A stretch of DNA of 64,000 nucleotides, taken from Anaerolineales bacterium (GTDB taxonomy: Bacteria; Chloroflexota; Anaerolineae; Aggregatilineales; J027). Shown here in pieces: positions 17,971-27,317 of the stretch; position 1 is the first letter of the stretch, and every line of letters begins with the position of its first letter. Made by a program: the position numbers and the translations under genes. The stretch spans positions 248,001 to 312,000 of the forward strand of contig JACKCI010000002.1 in the NCBI GenBank assembly GCA_020634155.1, given 5' to 3'. Under the pieces are notes generated by a model, which ran no database searches, was not told where the DNA came from, and saw only the letters and a list, made by a program, of their open reading frames with translations.

Positions 17971-19194
17971 CTAAAATAACCCATCAGGAGGTTGGCTCAC
18001 ATCGGGGCGTATCTTGGGGAAGAGGGCCGACCAACTAGGCAAAATAGCACGGTTGGGATGGGCTTCACGGTGTTGCACCAAGTCATGGATTTCTTCAGCT
18101 ACTGTCCACGCCGCTTGTGGATAGGCCAGTTGCCGTGAAGCAGCGCTATATGATTCTAGTATATCAGGTGTGCTTTGTGTCCAGTCGTGCAGGCACTTGA
18201 CCACCTCCGCAGGTGTAGGCGCATAGACCCCTGCTCCATTATCAGTGACACGGTTCACGTTGCCATTTTCTTGGCCGGGGATTTTGCCGCTGATAATCAT
18301 GGGAAGCCCCATCACATTGGCCTCCGCAATAGTCGAGGGGCCAGCCTTGGTGATGAGGATGTCCGCCGCCGGCATCAAGGTTGCCATATTCACAAAGGGA
18401 TAGATATGGGTGGGTTGATTCCATGTGCAGGCGTTGAGCTTTTGCTCAAGAGGTTGGTTACGGCCTGCTACAATCGCCAATTGAATATCAAGGCAAGCAG
18501 CATCAATCGCACGGGTCAATTCATAAACTGGCCCTGTTGCATCGCCCCCACTGACAAGTAACACACTCAAGCGGCGCGGTTCCCAACCCAGCCTTTGACG
18601 AGCCGTAAGTTTATCAGGGACATTTTCGACAAAGGTAGGGTGTACCGGAAGACCCGTTAAGCGCAGTTGGCCGGGGCGCATGTGCATTTTCAAGCCACGC
18701 TGATAGGCTTCAGGGGTTGGAACAAGACAGCGGTCAACATCGGGGTGATACCATGAGAAGGGCGTAGACACCAAATCGGTTACGACGGTGACAAAGGGCG
18801 GACGCTCTGGGGCGATATGCTTCAGCACCTTCATGCCAGCATGGTTAAATAGCGAGTGTACCGAAACCACTACATCGGCTGGGTTTTCTCGGAACAGGCG
18901 ATGAATACCCCCCCGCCATGAAAGGTAGAACGCCAAGCGCAGGAGATTGCGCCACCGTTTGGGGCCATTGATAAGCATATATCCCAAGCCCCATGTAAAG
19001 CTACTTTTGGTGACCCAAAAGGGGTAGAGTTCAGGCATATGCCGAAAGGGGAATGGGGTGTAGTCTTTAAAGACATCCACCATGTTGTATTCGTATAGGT
19101 TGGGGTAACGCTGCTGCATAGCGGCTTGAATCGCGGTTGCAGTAGCGCGGTGCCCCCCCCCTGTATCAGACATTAAAAACAGCACGCGCTTCAT
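17971..19194 (-). CDS. Glycolipid glycosyltransferase, MGDG synthase/UgtP-like
   Basis: 407-residue GT28-type enzyme that transfers a hexose to diacylglycerol at the inner membrane face. The N-terminal SDTGGGHRATATAIQ is the conserved GGGH acceptor loop; ITKAGPSTIAEANVMGLPMI is the donor-binding C-terminal motif, with GQENGNV following. No transmembrane segment; membrane association would be peripheral. Its ATG overlaps the DUF951 stop by four bases, so it is translationally coupled to the upstream genes. Confidence 0.9.
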   Translation of the reverse strand: MKRVLFLMSDTGGGHRATATAIQAAMQQRYPNLYEYNMVDVFKDYTPFPFRHMPELYPFWVTKSSFTWGLGYMLINGPKRWRNLLRLAFYLSWRGGIHRLFRENPADVVVSVHSLFNHAGMKVLKHIAPERPPFVTVVTDLVSTPFSWYHPDVDRCLVPTPEAYQRGLKMHMRPGQLRLTGLPVHPTFVENVPDKLTARQRLGWEPRRLSVLLVSGGDATGPVYELTRAIDAACLDIQLAIVAGRNQPLEQKLNACTWNQPTHIYPFVNMATLMPAADILITKAGPSTIAEANVMGLPMIISGKIPGQENGNVNRVTDNGAGVYAPTPAEVVKCLHDWTQSTPDILESYSAASRQLAYPQAAWTVAEEIHDLVQHREAHPNRAILPSWSALFPKIRPDVSQPPDGLF

Positions 19195-19376
19195 GAGTCG
19201 AGCTTACGCTTAAAGGATTTTTCAAATTGTTTGCGAGGGATAAGTTGGCGGCGTCCACAACCTAGACACTGCAAGCCTATATCTGCCCCAACCCGATAGA
19301 CACGCCATCGATTATCACCGCACGCATGTGGCTTGCGTAATTGCACCACATCTTCAAGGTCAACCTCAATTGGCAT
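19191..19376 (-). CDS. DUF951 family protein
   Basis: 61 residues. LEDVVQLRKPHACGDNRWRVYRVGADIGLQCLGCGRR contains the conserved KPHxCG ... CxxC of DUF951, probably one zinc site in a small SH3-like fold; nucleic-acid binding is often suggested for the family but not shown. It overlaps the PP2C-like gene upstream by 11 bases and the glycosyltransferase downstream by four. Confidence 0.92.
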   Translation of the reverse strand: MPIEVDLEDVVQLRKPHACGDNRWRVYRVGADIGLQCLGCGRRQLIPRKQFEKSFKRKLDS

Positions 19377-20097
19377 AAGGCTTTTGAATGAGAATTGCTG
19401 TTACATTGCCGTTGTCTCGTTCTTCAAATAAGGCGTCCAAGGCTTGGGTAGCGCTCTCCGGTGTGCCATAGTTGCTCAATACAGCGGCAATTTCCTCTGA
19501 TGCAATTACTTGCCACACCCCAGAATTGCAAATCATGATTTTCGCATTAGCAGGTAGTTGATGGGTACTGAAGTCGATTTGAACATTGCCATAACCAACC
19601 ATCTGGCGCAGTTCATCAGCCGTTGGAGTTGCACTACTATGGTCTTTGGTCAGTTGCTGGAGTTTGTCACCATTGGTGAGATAAGCACGGTTGTTGCCCG
19701 TATGGACTAGATAGAGTTGTCCATCAATAACAACCGCTGCGGTTAACGCCACCGCAGTGTTTCCAAGTTTGGTGGACAAGTAGTGGTCAGTATCTGTCAC
19801 GGTTTTTGTAAAAGTATCTGCCAAGGGAGGTAGGTTAAGGTCTTGAGACAAAACTGGATAATAAAACTTTTGAATAACTTCATTTGCTATAGCACGGCTG
19901 ACCATTGCCGCACCCTTCACAGCCATACTGGGGTTTTCGCTGTAGCCTTGAGTCAAGATAAACAGCCCGAAATCACGGCGCTGCCCATCACCAAAGCCAG
20001 CTGCGACGGTTGAGATAGCATGGGTATGCAGCGGGTCTGGCCCGTTGCCTTTGTGACTCAGTTGGGAAAAAATCAGGCGGTTTTTCAATTCTGACAT
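19366..20097 (-). CDS. PP2C-fold protein lacking metal-binding residues (probable pseudophosphatase)
   Basis: 243 residues with PP2C-family order of segments: FGLFILTQGYSENPSM, AAVVIDGQLYLVHTGNNRAYL, LTKDHS, KIMICNSGVWQVIASEEI. The metal-binding acidic positions of active PP2C enzymes are replaced: the DG of motif 1 reads TQG, GDSR reads GNNR, and SDG reads NSG. So the fold is recognisable but phosphatase chemistry is unlikely. ATG at 20097 begins MSELKNRLIFSQLSHKG and is preferred over the longer open frame, which overlaps the divergent gene. First gene of a coupled unit with DUF951 and the glycosyltransferase. Confidence 0.82.
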   Translation of the reverse strand: MSELKNRLIFSQLSHKGNGPDPLHTHAISTVAAGFGDGQRRDFGLFILTQGYSENPSMAVKGAAMVSRAIANEVIQKFYYPVLSQDLNLPPLADTFTKTVTDTDHYLSTKLGNTAVALTAAVVIDGQLYLVHTGNNRAYLTNGDKLQQLTKDHSSATPTADELRQMVGYGNVQIDFSTHQLPANAKIMICNSGVWQVIASEEIAAVLSNYGTPESATQALDALFEERDNGNVTAILIQKPYAN

Positions 20098-20234
20098 GGG
20101 GTCTTCTTTCCGCTTCGGCTCAAGATATTTATGTTCAAGACTATAGCTCAAAATGCGCGTAATGAGAAGTACAGTTGCAGCCCTTCTGCATTTGTAGCAC
20201 AATGGGGGGAGCGAAAACGAAGGTAAACAGGTAC

Positions 20235-21104
20235 ATGGATCAACCACAAGTTGTCTTCGACCCCGAAGCCGTCGAGCAGCTTGAACTCTCCGGTTTCTTG
20301 AGCGAGGTCGTCGCTCGGGTGCGGCAACGGGTTATCAAGCGTCAACGCGAAGTCCCAATAGCTGGATTAAAAGCACTCTCCGCCATGCAAAAACGCCCCT
20401 TGGATTTGGCTAGTGCATTGCGGCATGACCGGGGTTTGTCGCTTATCGTTGAGATTAAGCGGCGCTCTCATCATGGCAAGCTGTTGGTAGAGGGGCGCTA
20501 TGAGCCGGATGAACTAGCACGGCTCTATGCTGGCTTGGGCTTGCAAGCAATTGCGGTAGCCACTGAACCACACTACTACGAAAGTGAGTTGCATCACCTG
20601 ACCTATGTTTCCAAGGTGGTCAATATTCCGGTTTTACGGCAAGACTTTGTGTTTGACCGCTACCAAGTTTATGAATCGCGGGCGGCGGGTGCTGATGGGG
20701 TCATTTTGGTGGCAGCCCTGCTGGGCGAACATCGTTTATGGGACTTGGTTTCGTTGACGCAACGCCTCCGCATGACTGCAATCGTACAAGTCGAAACCGA
20801 AGAAGAACTCAGCCGCGCCCTTAAAACTGACCCGCGTGTGATTGGCATTAGCAATGTCGATTGGCGTACCCTTGAGGTGGATTTGACCAAGACCACCCGC
20901 CTCCGTAAGCAAATTCCTGACCATACAGTGGTGATTAGCATGGGCGGGATGCGTACCCCTGAAGACGTTGCTCTTGTTTATGAGGCAGGTGTGGATGCCA
21001 TTATGGTTGGGGAGGTCATTCTACTTTCACCCGCCCCAACTGAGACTGTCCACCATCTTTATTCATTGATTGATAGCGACCCAACCAACCCAACTAAAGA
21101 TTAA
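20235..21104 (+). CDS. Indole-3-glycerol-phosphate synthase homologue (TrpC-like) with altered active site
   Basis: 289 residues with a full TrpC-type (beta/alpha)8 layout: VEIKRRS, IAVATEPHYYES, IPVLRQDFVFDRYQVYESRAAGAD, IVQVETEEEL, GISNVDWRTLEVD, IMVGEVIL. By alignment with the Sulfolobus enzyme, Glu51 and Lys53 are kept (E73, K75) but Lys110 is Gln136, Glu159 is Gln185, Asn180 is Ser206, Arg182 is Val208, Glu210 is Met236 and Ser211 is Gly237. The general acid and base are thus lost. No trp gene is near; a lipoprotein gene follows after three bases. ATG at 20235 is used. Family is certain, the activity is doubtful. Confidence 0.88.
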   Translation: MDQPQVVFDPEAVEQLELSGFLSEVVARVRQRVIKRQREVPIAGLKALSAMQKRPLDLASALRHDRGLSLIVEIKRRSHHGKLLVEGRYEPDELARLYAGLGLQAIAVATEPHYYESELHHLTYVSKVVNIPVLRQDFVFDRYQVYESRAAGADGVILVAALLGEHRLWDLVSLTQRLRMTAIVQVETEEELSRALKTDPRVIGISNVDWRTLEVDLTKTTRLRKQIPDHTVVISMGGMRTPEDVALVYEAGVDAIMVGEVILLSPAPTETVHHLYSLIDSDPTNPTKD

Positions 21105-21107
21105 CCT

Positions 21108-21953
21108 ATGCGCCACTTGCTCATTTTTTCTGCCTTACTTCTACTGACCCTAGCCGCCTGCGAAACACCCCCTAACGCAGCAGTTGACGACAATGCGCCG
21201 ATTCTATCCGGCGTAGGGGACATGCCTAAAGCACTGGCAACAGTCTGGCTCTCGCCAACGCCTGATGTCATCGAAGTTTTGCCCAGCGCCACCAGTGCCA
21301 TCCCCACAGATCCACCCGAACCGCCTGAACCAACCGTAACCCCAACCCCTTATGTTGGCGTCTTTGTCGGCACGGCTATTGACGGTACACCCATCGGAGA
21401 GTCGGTCTCGCCCATTATTGTCAGTGGTAGTAGCGGCGTGGTGGGTATTCCTAGTGCGGGCGGTGTTACATCTGGCCTAAATCCAACAATCGGCGCGGCG
21501 GGTAATTGCTCAATTGCAGTGGCCCCATCCTTCTCAGCCGCTTATGCCCAAGTAGCAGGTCAATTGGGATGCGCCCGCGATGCTGGCTTCACCATAGTGT
21601 TGGTCTATCAGCCCTTTGAGCGTGGCAAGATGTTCTGGCGCGATACCCGTCAGATTTACGCCTTCCAAAGTGGCGGACAACTCACTATCACACCTGATTC
21701 ATGGCAAGAGACCATGCCCGCCAGTGACCCCAATATGCAAGCCCCCGCTGGACTCTTACAGCCTGTTCGCGGCTTTGGCTATATTTGGCGTAACAACGAG
21801 CCACTTCGTAATAACATCGGGTGGGCCTCCCAAGTTGAGGCCTCTATCTCTGGATTCTGGCAAGAGTTTGAGCGCGGCGCGATGTTTGTCGGTGACAATG
21901 GTCTTATCTATGCCATCTTCCCATCAACAGGCAGCTACGCCGGGCCGCTATAA
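21108..21953 (+). CDS. Lipoprotein with tandem FERG-type repeats
   Basis: 281 residues. A signal peptide ends in lipobox LAAC (Cys19), a Pro/Thr-rich linker runs to ~residue 90, and a C-terminal domain carries two copies of the motif QPFERGKMFWRDTRQIYAF / QEFERGAMFVGDNGLIYAI, about 90 residues apart. Such repeats occur in extracytoplasmic proteins, possibly glycan-binding. It follows the TrpC-like gene by three bases and is probably co-transcribed. Confidence 0.82.
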   Translation: MRHLLIFSALLLLTLAACETPPNAAVDDNAPILSGVGDMPKALATVWLSPTPDVIEVLPSATSAIPTDPPEPPEPTVTPTPYVGVFVGTAIDGTPIGESVSPIIVSGSSGVVGIPSAGGVTSGLNPTIGAAGNCSIAVAPSFSAAYAQVAGQLGCARDAGFTIVLVYQPFERGKMFWRDTRQIYAFQSGGQLTITPDSWQETMPASDPNMQAPAGLLQPVRGFGYIWRNNEPLRNNIGWASQVEASISGFWQEFERGAMFVGDNGLIYAIFPSTGSYAGPL

Positions 21954-21966
21954 GCAAGGGAGGGAA

Positions 21967-24900
21967 TTACTCCTCCCCTTGCCGCAAAACTTGATGCAGA
22001 CTCATGCGCCGTAGGCCCAAGGTCACGTTGCCTAAGAGGATTAAGAAGCCGCCAATCAACGCCCCTACCAGCATCAGAAACTGGCTATAGGGCAAGCGCA
22101 AGGTCAATTGACCGGGAAGACCCATAAACGGCAATAGCAGGTAGGCCAAGCCAACCCCTGCCAAACTGCCAATCAGTATCCCCGGAATAATCAACACCAG
22201 TTGTTCCATCAACAGCAACCGCCAAATATGGTTGATATCCCAACCAAGAGAGCGTAGCACCCCAAAGCTGAAGGAACGCTGCTTGGCGGTTACTGCCAGA
22301 TAAAAAGCAAAATTCATCAGGCTCAAGGGCAGGCTAATCCAAAAGCCCGCGAAAAAGAGACTAGCGACCGTGTTAGGAATAGGCTCGCGTAGGATTTCGC
22401 CATAGACATCCCATGCAAAGGTTACGTCCTCTACTGCTGGCAAAGCACGGAAGGCGTCTTTCTCCTCATCGGTCAATGCTTGTTGGTCAAGCGTGAGCCA
22501 TGCTTGATTGACTTCAAGTGCAACTTGTTCATCAGAAAAGAGTTGATTGAAAACCCACCCCAGTGTCGAGCGCGGCATAATCATAAACTGGTCATAGCTG
22601 TTCATGGTCGGGAAACTCTCTAGGATGCCAACCACCTCAATTTCCACATAGGCATTACCTTGTTGTCCAAAGTCCAAGCCAATTCCACGCCTATCTCCAA
22701 CCGCCAAGGGCGGGATAGTTGAATCGATGGCTTCTCCATATTCCCCACGGAAATTACGACTAAAGGCAGGTGAAATCACCACTGGAATGGCTGTCACCGG
22801 ATGACTCGCTACCCGAAGACTGGGGACAGTCAGCGCGGTGCCGCGTGTGTTGGTGGTACTGACCGAATACTCGATCTGTAACGCCGTTGAGCCATCCCAT
22901 TCTAGGCGTTCCGGTGTGGCCCCATAGATATTATCGCGGCGCGGGTCGGTCTCAACCCATTCGCCCACAAAAGGATAGGCGGCTTGGGCTGGCTCCCACT
23001 GGTGGTCGGTTTCGTAATCTTCAAAGGGTGTGGCTTGCCCTTGGCTGTCAATGGTCTGCCAATTGTCCAGATAAACGGTATGATTGAAGAAATTACGGTC
23101 ACCTTGACTAGTTAGCATCCCAACTTGCCATAGATGATAAGGCGCACGTCCGGTAGTCGGAAGATCGCCTGTCAGCGTGAACCATACTTCAATGGGAGAG
23201 GCTTCTGATGGGTCTACCAATTGGACGGCATAGAGCAAGCCGCGTGCATCGTACAAGTAGGCCATCATACCCACCCGTATATCGCCACTACTGGCGTTTA
23301 GGGCTGGTGTTGACCACACATCGACACTCAAACGTTGGGCATCTGCGGGAAGTGCTAGTCCAACCATCTCAGTCTCCTGTAGGGATTGCAGCATGACATC
23401 ATCAAATTCAGCAGGCTGTATTCCAAAGAGATGTACGGGGTTATCGGTGGTGGCATAGCGTGATTTTTGAGCCGCATACAAGACATGGCTATAGCGGGTC
23501 ACGTGCGGCTGGCTTGCCCAAGGTGGATTGTTGAGGTCAACGACCTGTTGTGGGTCAAAGGTTAGCCGTATGCCGCCACCTGTCTCATTGGTCGCCACTT
23601 CCCATGCTCCCACTTGCTGGGTGCGATGCAGGCTCACACTGGTGATACCCACTGCCAAGGTACCAATCAAAAGCAGCACGAACTGACCATAGTGAGTGGT
23701 ATTGCGCTCAACATTCCAGACTGCCATCGGCACGCCTAGACTACGGAGCCGATTCGCCACCAGCGCCAACCCACGCATAAGATAAGGGAATAGCCGCAGC
23801 CACAGCAAGATTGCGCCTGTCAATAACAATGTTGGGGCGAGGATGTTGAAGGGGTCACTTAAGCCATTTTGGGTTACGACGTTATCGGTTACCTCTTGGA
23901 TAATGGCTGATGGAGCCGTGAATAAGTCACCCAAGAGATGCGCTAAGTCACCGCCCATTGTCCAGTACAGACGTACTGAGAACAACACTCCTAATCCGAT
24001 AAACACACCATCCAGAAAGAAACGTGACCAAGCAGGTCGAGTCGCAGGGCGTGAGATGGCTTGTTTGGTCTCTAAAATGCTGATGCGCCTCGTCGCTGGA
24101 TAGACCAACCCCAACACACAGGCAGCAGCAGCTACCACGCTCAAGATGTAGGAAATGGTGGGGATTGAAACGGTGCGAACCGCCTCAAAATGCTCATCGG
24201 AGGCTGTGTTAGAACCCACATAGCCGACCACCGTCAGCAATACCTTCGTCAACGCCACGCCCATAATCGCGGCGATGATACCCATCAGCAAGGCGGGGAT
24301 AAATTGTAGTTGCACCAATTGGCTAAAACCGCTTCCCCGTGAACTCAACATACTCCACTCATGCTGTTGCGATTCAAGGGCAAGACGTGCCAAGGCTGCT
24401 AGATTGTAAAGCATCATCAGTAGCAACAGCATCGACAGCAGGATAATGGTATCTTGCACATCTTGGAAATGGCGCTCATGGCGGGTGAAGATTTGCAGCA
24501 GCCCGTTACTAAAGCTCAGGGGACGGCCTTGGTGCGACTCAAGGCGGGTGATGAGCGTGAGCATGCGCTGGCGAATATCAGGAGCATTAGTAGCTGTGAT
24601 TTGGCTGGTATCAAGGTCAATATATTTGACATAGCTATTATAGGCCAGCAAAGGCAATACCGTGCTTTGATAGGCATCTGGATGTAGCACGAACCCCCAA
24701 TCATAATAGGTGATGAAGCCGCGCATGACCTCCGCCCCCGTCAATAGCAAACGGTTGCTATCCCAGAACAAATCATTGGGGTCTTTTGGCTCCATGATGC
24801 CGACTACTATAAGTTGAACCGTCCCGCCTTGGCCCCCAATTGCATAGACAGTGCCTAGCTCTAAGCCGCGTTCTTCAGCAACGGTGGTGGTGACAGCAAC

Positions 24901-25395
24901 CTCTTGGGGTGGGCTAATCGGCAAGCCGAAGTCATCAATCATCGGCTCACCTGTGGTATCAACTGCTTCAGGCCAGCGTCCATCTACCAGTGTCATCCAG
25001 TCACTGAGGTAGGGGCCAAAGGTGAAGGGCTGGACACACCCCGTAAACTCTAAGGCTTCTGGCGTTGGTGGAGGAGCCGCGCAGAGACTATCACCGGGGC
25101 TATCGGCATTATAGCCACCCCGTTGGTACTCCCACTCCGCCTCACGTAGGAATCCAATGCGTTCATCAAGAGTCTGATTAGCCCACTCATCATAGGCGAC
25201 AGTGCTGGCAAGGATAAATTTGTCGTCGCGTGCCGAGGCATTATCCAGCAAATAGCGCAGCAATATCTCGTTGGCATAGTCCAGATAGAGTGGCCCTAGG
25301 GCAAAGAAAGCCGATACAAGGGACATGGCTGCCAACAACAATAGCCAGACTCGCCATTGTTGCCGCATCCGTTTACCAATAAATCGAAGAATCAT
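21967..25395 (-). CDS. FtsX-type ABC transporter permease
   Basis: 1142 residues: N-terminal transmembrane segment (~14-36), a large extracytoplasmic domain to ~315, a membrane block (~320-470) with FtsX core features (LSSRGSGFSQLVQLQFIPALLMGIIAA), more helices (~520-600), a second periplasmic domain, and a C-terminal FtsX block (~1010-1130) with FGVLRSLGWDINHIWRLLLMEQ. Typical of MacB/FtsX-like exporters or mechanotransmitters. No ATPase subunit is present nearby. Start overlaps the stop of the upstream anti-sigma-like gene by four bases. Confidence 0.87.
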   Translation of the reverse strand: MILRFIGKRMRQQWRVWLLLLAAMSLVSAFFALGPLYLDYANEILLRYLLDNASARDDKFILASTVAYDEWANQTLDERIGFLREAEWEYQRGGYNADSPGDSLCAAPPPTPEALEFTGCVQPFTFGPYLSDWMTLVDGRWPEAVDTTGEPMIDDFGLPISPPQEVAVTTTVAEERGLELGTVYAIGGQGGTVQLIVVGIMEPKDPNDLFWDSNRLLLTGAEVMRGFITYYDWGFVLHPDAYQSTVLPLLAYNSYVKYIDLDTSQITATNAPDIRQRMLTLITRLESHQGRPLSFSNGLLQIFTRHERHFQDVQDTIILLSMLLLLMMLYNLAALARLALESQQHEWSMLSSRGSGFSQLVQLQFIPALLMGIIAAIMGVALTKVLLTVVGYVGSNTASDEHFEAVRTVSIPTISYILSVVAAAACVLGLVYPATRRISILETKQAISRPATRPAWSRFFLDGVFIGLGVLFSVRLYWTMGGDLAHLLGDLFTAPSAIIQEVTDNVVTQNGLSDPFNILAPTLLLTGAILLWLRLFPYLMRGLALVANRLRSLGVPMAVWNVERNTTHYGQFVLLLIGTLAVGITSVSLHRTQQVGAWEVATNETGGGIRLTFDPQQVVDLNNPPWASQPHVTRYSHVLYAAQKSRYATTDNPVHLFGIQPAEFDDVMLQSLQETEMVGLALPADAQRLSVDVWSTPALNASSGDIRVGMMAYLYDARGLLYAVQLVDPSEASPIEVWFTLTGDLPTTGRAPYHLWQVGMLTSQGDRNFFNHTVYLDNWQTIDSQGQATPFEDYETDHQWEPAQAAYPFVGEWVETDPRRDNIYGATPERLEWDGSTALQIEYSVSTTNTRGTALTVPSLRVASHPVTAIPVVISPAFSRNFRGEYGEAIDSTIPPLAVGDRRGIGLDFGQQGNAYVEIEVVGILESFPTMNSYDQFMIMPRSTLGWVFNQLFSDEQVALEVNQAWLTLDQQALTDEEKDAFRALPAVEDVTFAWDVYGEILREPIPNTVASLFFAGFWISLPLSLMNFAFYLAVTAKQRSFSFGVLRSLGWDINHIWRLLLMEQLVLIIPGILIGSLAGVGLAYLLLPFMGLPGQLTLRLPYSQFLMLVGALIGGFLILLGNVTLGLRRMSLHQVLRQGEE

Positions 25396-27317
25396 CGACT
25401 ACGCTCCATCGAACCCGCGATGGTTAATAAATGGGCGGGGGTTATGTCGTTGGCATCAATTGCCATAATCTCAAAAGCCATGCCATCCTGACGCCAGCGG
25501 ATAATCTGAAAGTGTTGCCCCTCAATACATAAGCGTTCTAGGGGTATAAATGGTTCACTTCCAGCCTCCCATGTGCCAGTGGTATAGAGGACAGGGGTAC
25601 CATCGGCAAGTTGTAGGGCCTCACGGGTCGAACTCTCCGGCCATGCACACCCAGAGAGCAAGCCTTGTTCTTGCTGTTTAAGGGGACGTTGGAAAATGAG
25701 CAACACAGGCGGTTCGAGGTCTTCAGGGATAACGGGTGTGCTATAGAATTGGCTAGGGTCATAGATGCCGTAGGGTTGCCAAACCACACCCATTCGATAG
25801 TCATAGAGCGTATTATAAGGATTATAGGGCCAAGGAATAAAGCGGATATGACGAGGTACGTAGACATCAAATTGGCTATAGGACTCCGCCGAGGCCTCCG
25901 CATAGCGCCATACCGGACGTAAATCTGCCCGTGCGGGAGAACTTTGGCTACGGCGTGCGGCATAATCCGGTGAGGTGAAGACCAAGTGATCTGCTATGTC
26001 AGCAAGTTCATCCGGTGCATAGCTGGCATTGAAAACCGCCACCTCGCGGGTCAGGCCGTTGGCTTGCCACCGCACCCACTGATAGGGAATCGGCTCGGCA
26101 AACATCTCTGGTGTCATGCGACTAAAGGGCGGCATACTGCCCAAGGTAAGCAAACGCGGTTCCCACAATCCCGCCTCATAATCTCCGGTATGTCCGCCAA
26201 TAGATAACATTTCATGGGTATCAGGCGCGGCTTCGGGTCGGTCAAAAATGGGGACATTGGCAGACCCTTCGCTGATAAACACAAAGACCTCATCATCACG
26301 GTACTCATAGACCACGCTTTGATAATCATCATAGAAGGTAACGTTTTCGACCCATGCCTGCCACTCGTCAGGAATGCCCTGTGGCATCCCAATCAATTGC
26401 CCCGCATCAATCATGGTGTTATGGAGAACACCCTCGGCAAAGGCGCGAATATTGAGTAACCCATTGGCCCAATTGGCTGTTACCCGATAAACCTTGTTAC
26501 CATCTTGCCATGCCAACTGTTGCCATTGCGGATTATTGACCCACACGCTTTGGTAATCAATGCGAACGACACTACCATAAGGCAAAAAGTTATCATCTTG
26601 GACAACCCCGCTCGGCATCGACACCACCTCAGATAGCTGCGATTGGGTTTCATAGGTACCCACCACATAGGCTCCAGTGGTTTCGCCAATTGCTACCTCC
26701 TCCACAACCGCGCTGGCTCCAATGGATGGCGGCTCATAGAGATTGGCGGGCGTCTGCTCAAAAGTCAGGAAGAAACTCCCGTTTAGGCCACGAATGGATG
26801 GCACTGTGTAGATTTGGATAACTGTCTCTGTATCCTCATTAAGGGCCAGACGGCTCAGAAAAATGCCATCAGTTTGGGGTACTGTAATGCTATAGGAGAC
26901 CCGTGCTTGAGCCTCTTCTAATGAAAAGAGTTCAGCCTCACCAGTGGGGAATGGAGAGCCACGAAAGAAATCAAAGTTATCCTCGCCTACCATGACCTCG
27001 GCTTGTTGAACTTTAACATCGCTTGTATCCCGCTTAAAAAACTGGTTAAGGCTTTGGGCTAAAGAGGGAAAAGCCGTAAAGACAGCCAGAGTCACCGCAA
27101 TAGTCATCATCACGGCGGCAGCCATGCGATATTGTGTCGGGAAAATGGCACGCCAAAACCACCTGCGTGGGGAATGACCTTGGATGGGTATGGTTGGTTT
27201 TTGCAGGCGTTGCAACAGATGTGCCTCAAGTTGCTCGTAAAATGACACATCGCTAGCGGGGGTTGCATCGTTAAGAAGCTGCTCAATGCGGTCGGTATGG
27301 GGTTCAAATTCATTCAT
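25392..27317 (-). CDS. Single-pass membrane protein, probable ECF anti-sigma partner
   Basis: 641 residues: an N-terminal cytoplasmic stretch (~1-80: EPHTDRIEQLLNDATPASD), one transmembrane segment (MAAAVMMTIAVTLAVFTAFP, ~90-110), and a large extracytoplasmic part with no recognised domain. The layout and its position after an ECF sigma gene suggest a membrane anti-sigma or sensor, but no zinc-binding anti-sigma motif (HxxxCxxC) is present. The ATG at 27317 overlaps the sigma stop by eight bases; the longer frame runs further into the sigma gene and is not used. Confidence 0.7.
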   Translation of the reverse strand: MNEFEPHTDRIEQLLNDATPASDVSFYEQLEAHLLQRLQKPTIPIQGHSPRRWFWRAIFPTQYRMAAAVMMTIAVTLAVFTAFPSLAQSLNQFFKRDTSDVKVQQAEVMVGEDNFDFFRGSPFPTGEAELFSLEEAQARVSYSITVPQTDGIFLSRLALNEDTETVIQIYTVPSIRGLNGSFFLTFEQTPANLYEPPSIGASAVVEEVAIGETTGAYVVGTYETQSQLSEVVSMPSGVVQDDNFLPYGSVVRIDYQSVWVNNPQWQQLAWQDGNKVYRVTANWANGLLNIRAFAEGVLHNTMIDAGQLIGMPQGIPDEWQAWVENVTFYDDYQSVVYEYRDDEVFVFISEGSANVPIFDRPEAAPDTHEMLSIGGHTGDYEAGLWEPRLLTLGSMPPFSRMTPEMFAEPIPYQWVRWQANGLTREVAVFNASYAPDELADIADHLVFTSPDYAARRSQSSPARADLRPVWRYAEASAESYSQFDVYVPRHIRFIPWPYNPYNTLYDYRMGVVWQPYGIYDPSQFYSTPVIPEDLEPPVLLIFQRPLKQQEQGLLSGCAWPESSTREALQLADGTPVLYTTGTWEAGSEPFIPLERLCIEGQHFQIIRWRQDGMAFEIMAIDANDITPAHLLTIAGSMERSR

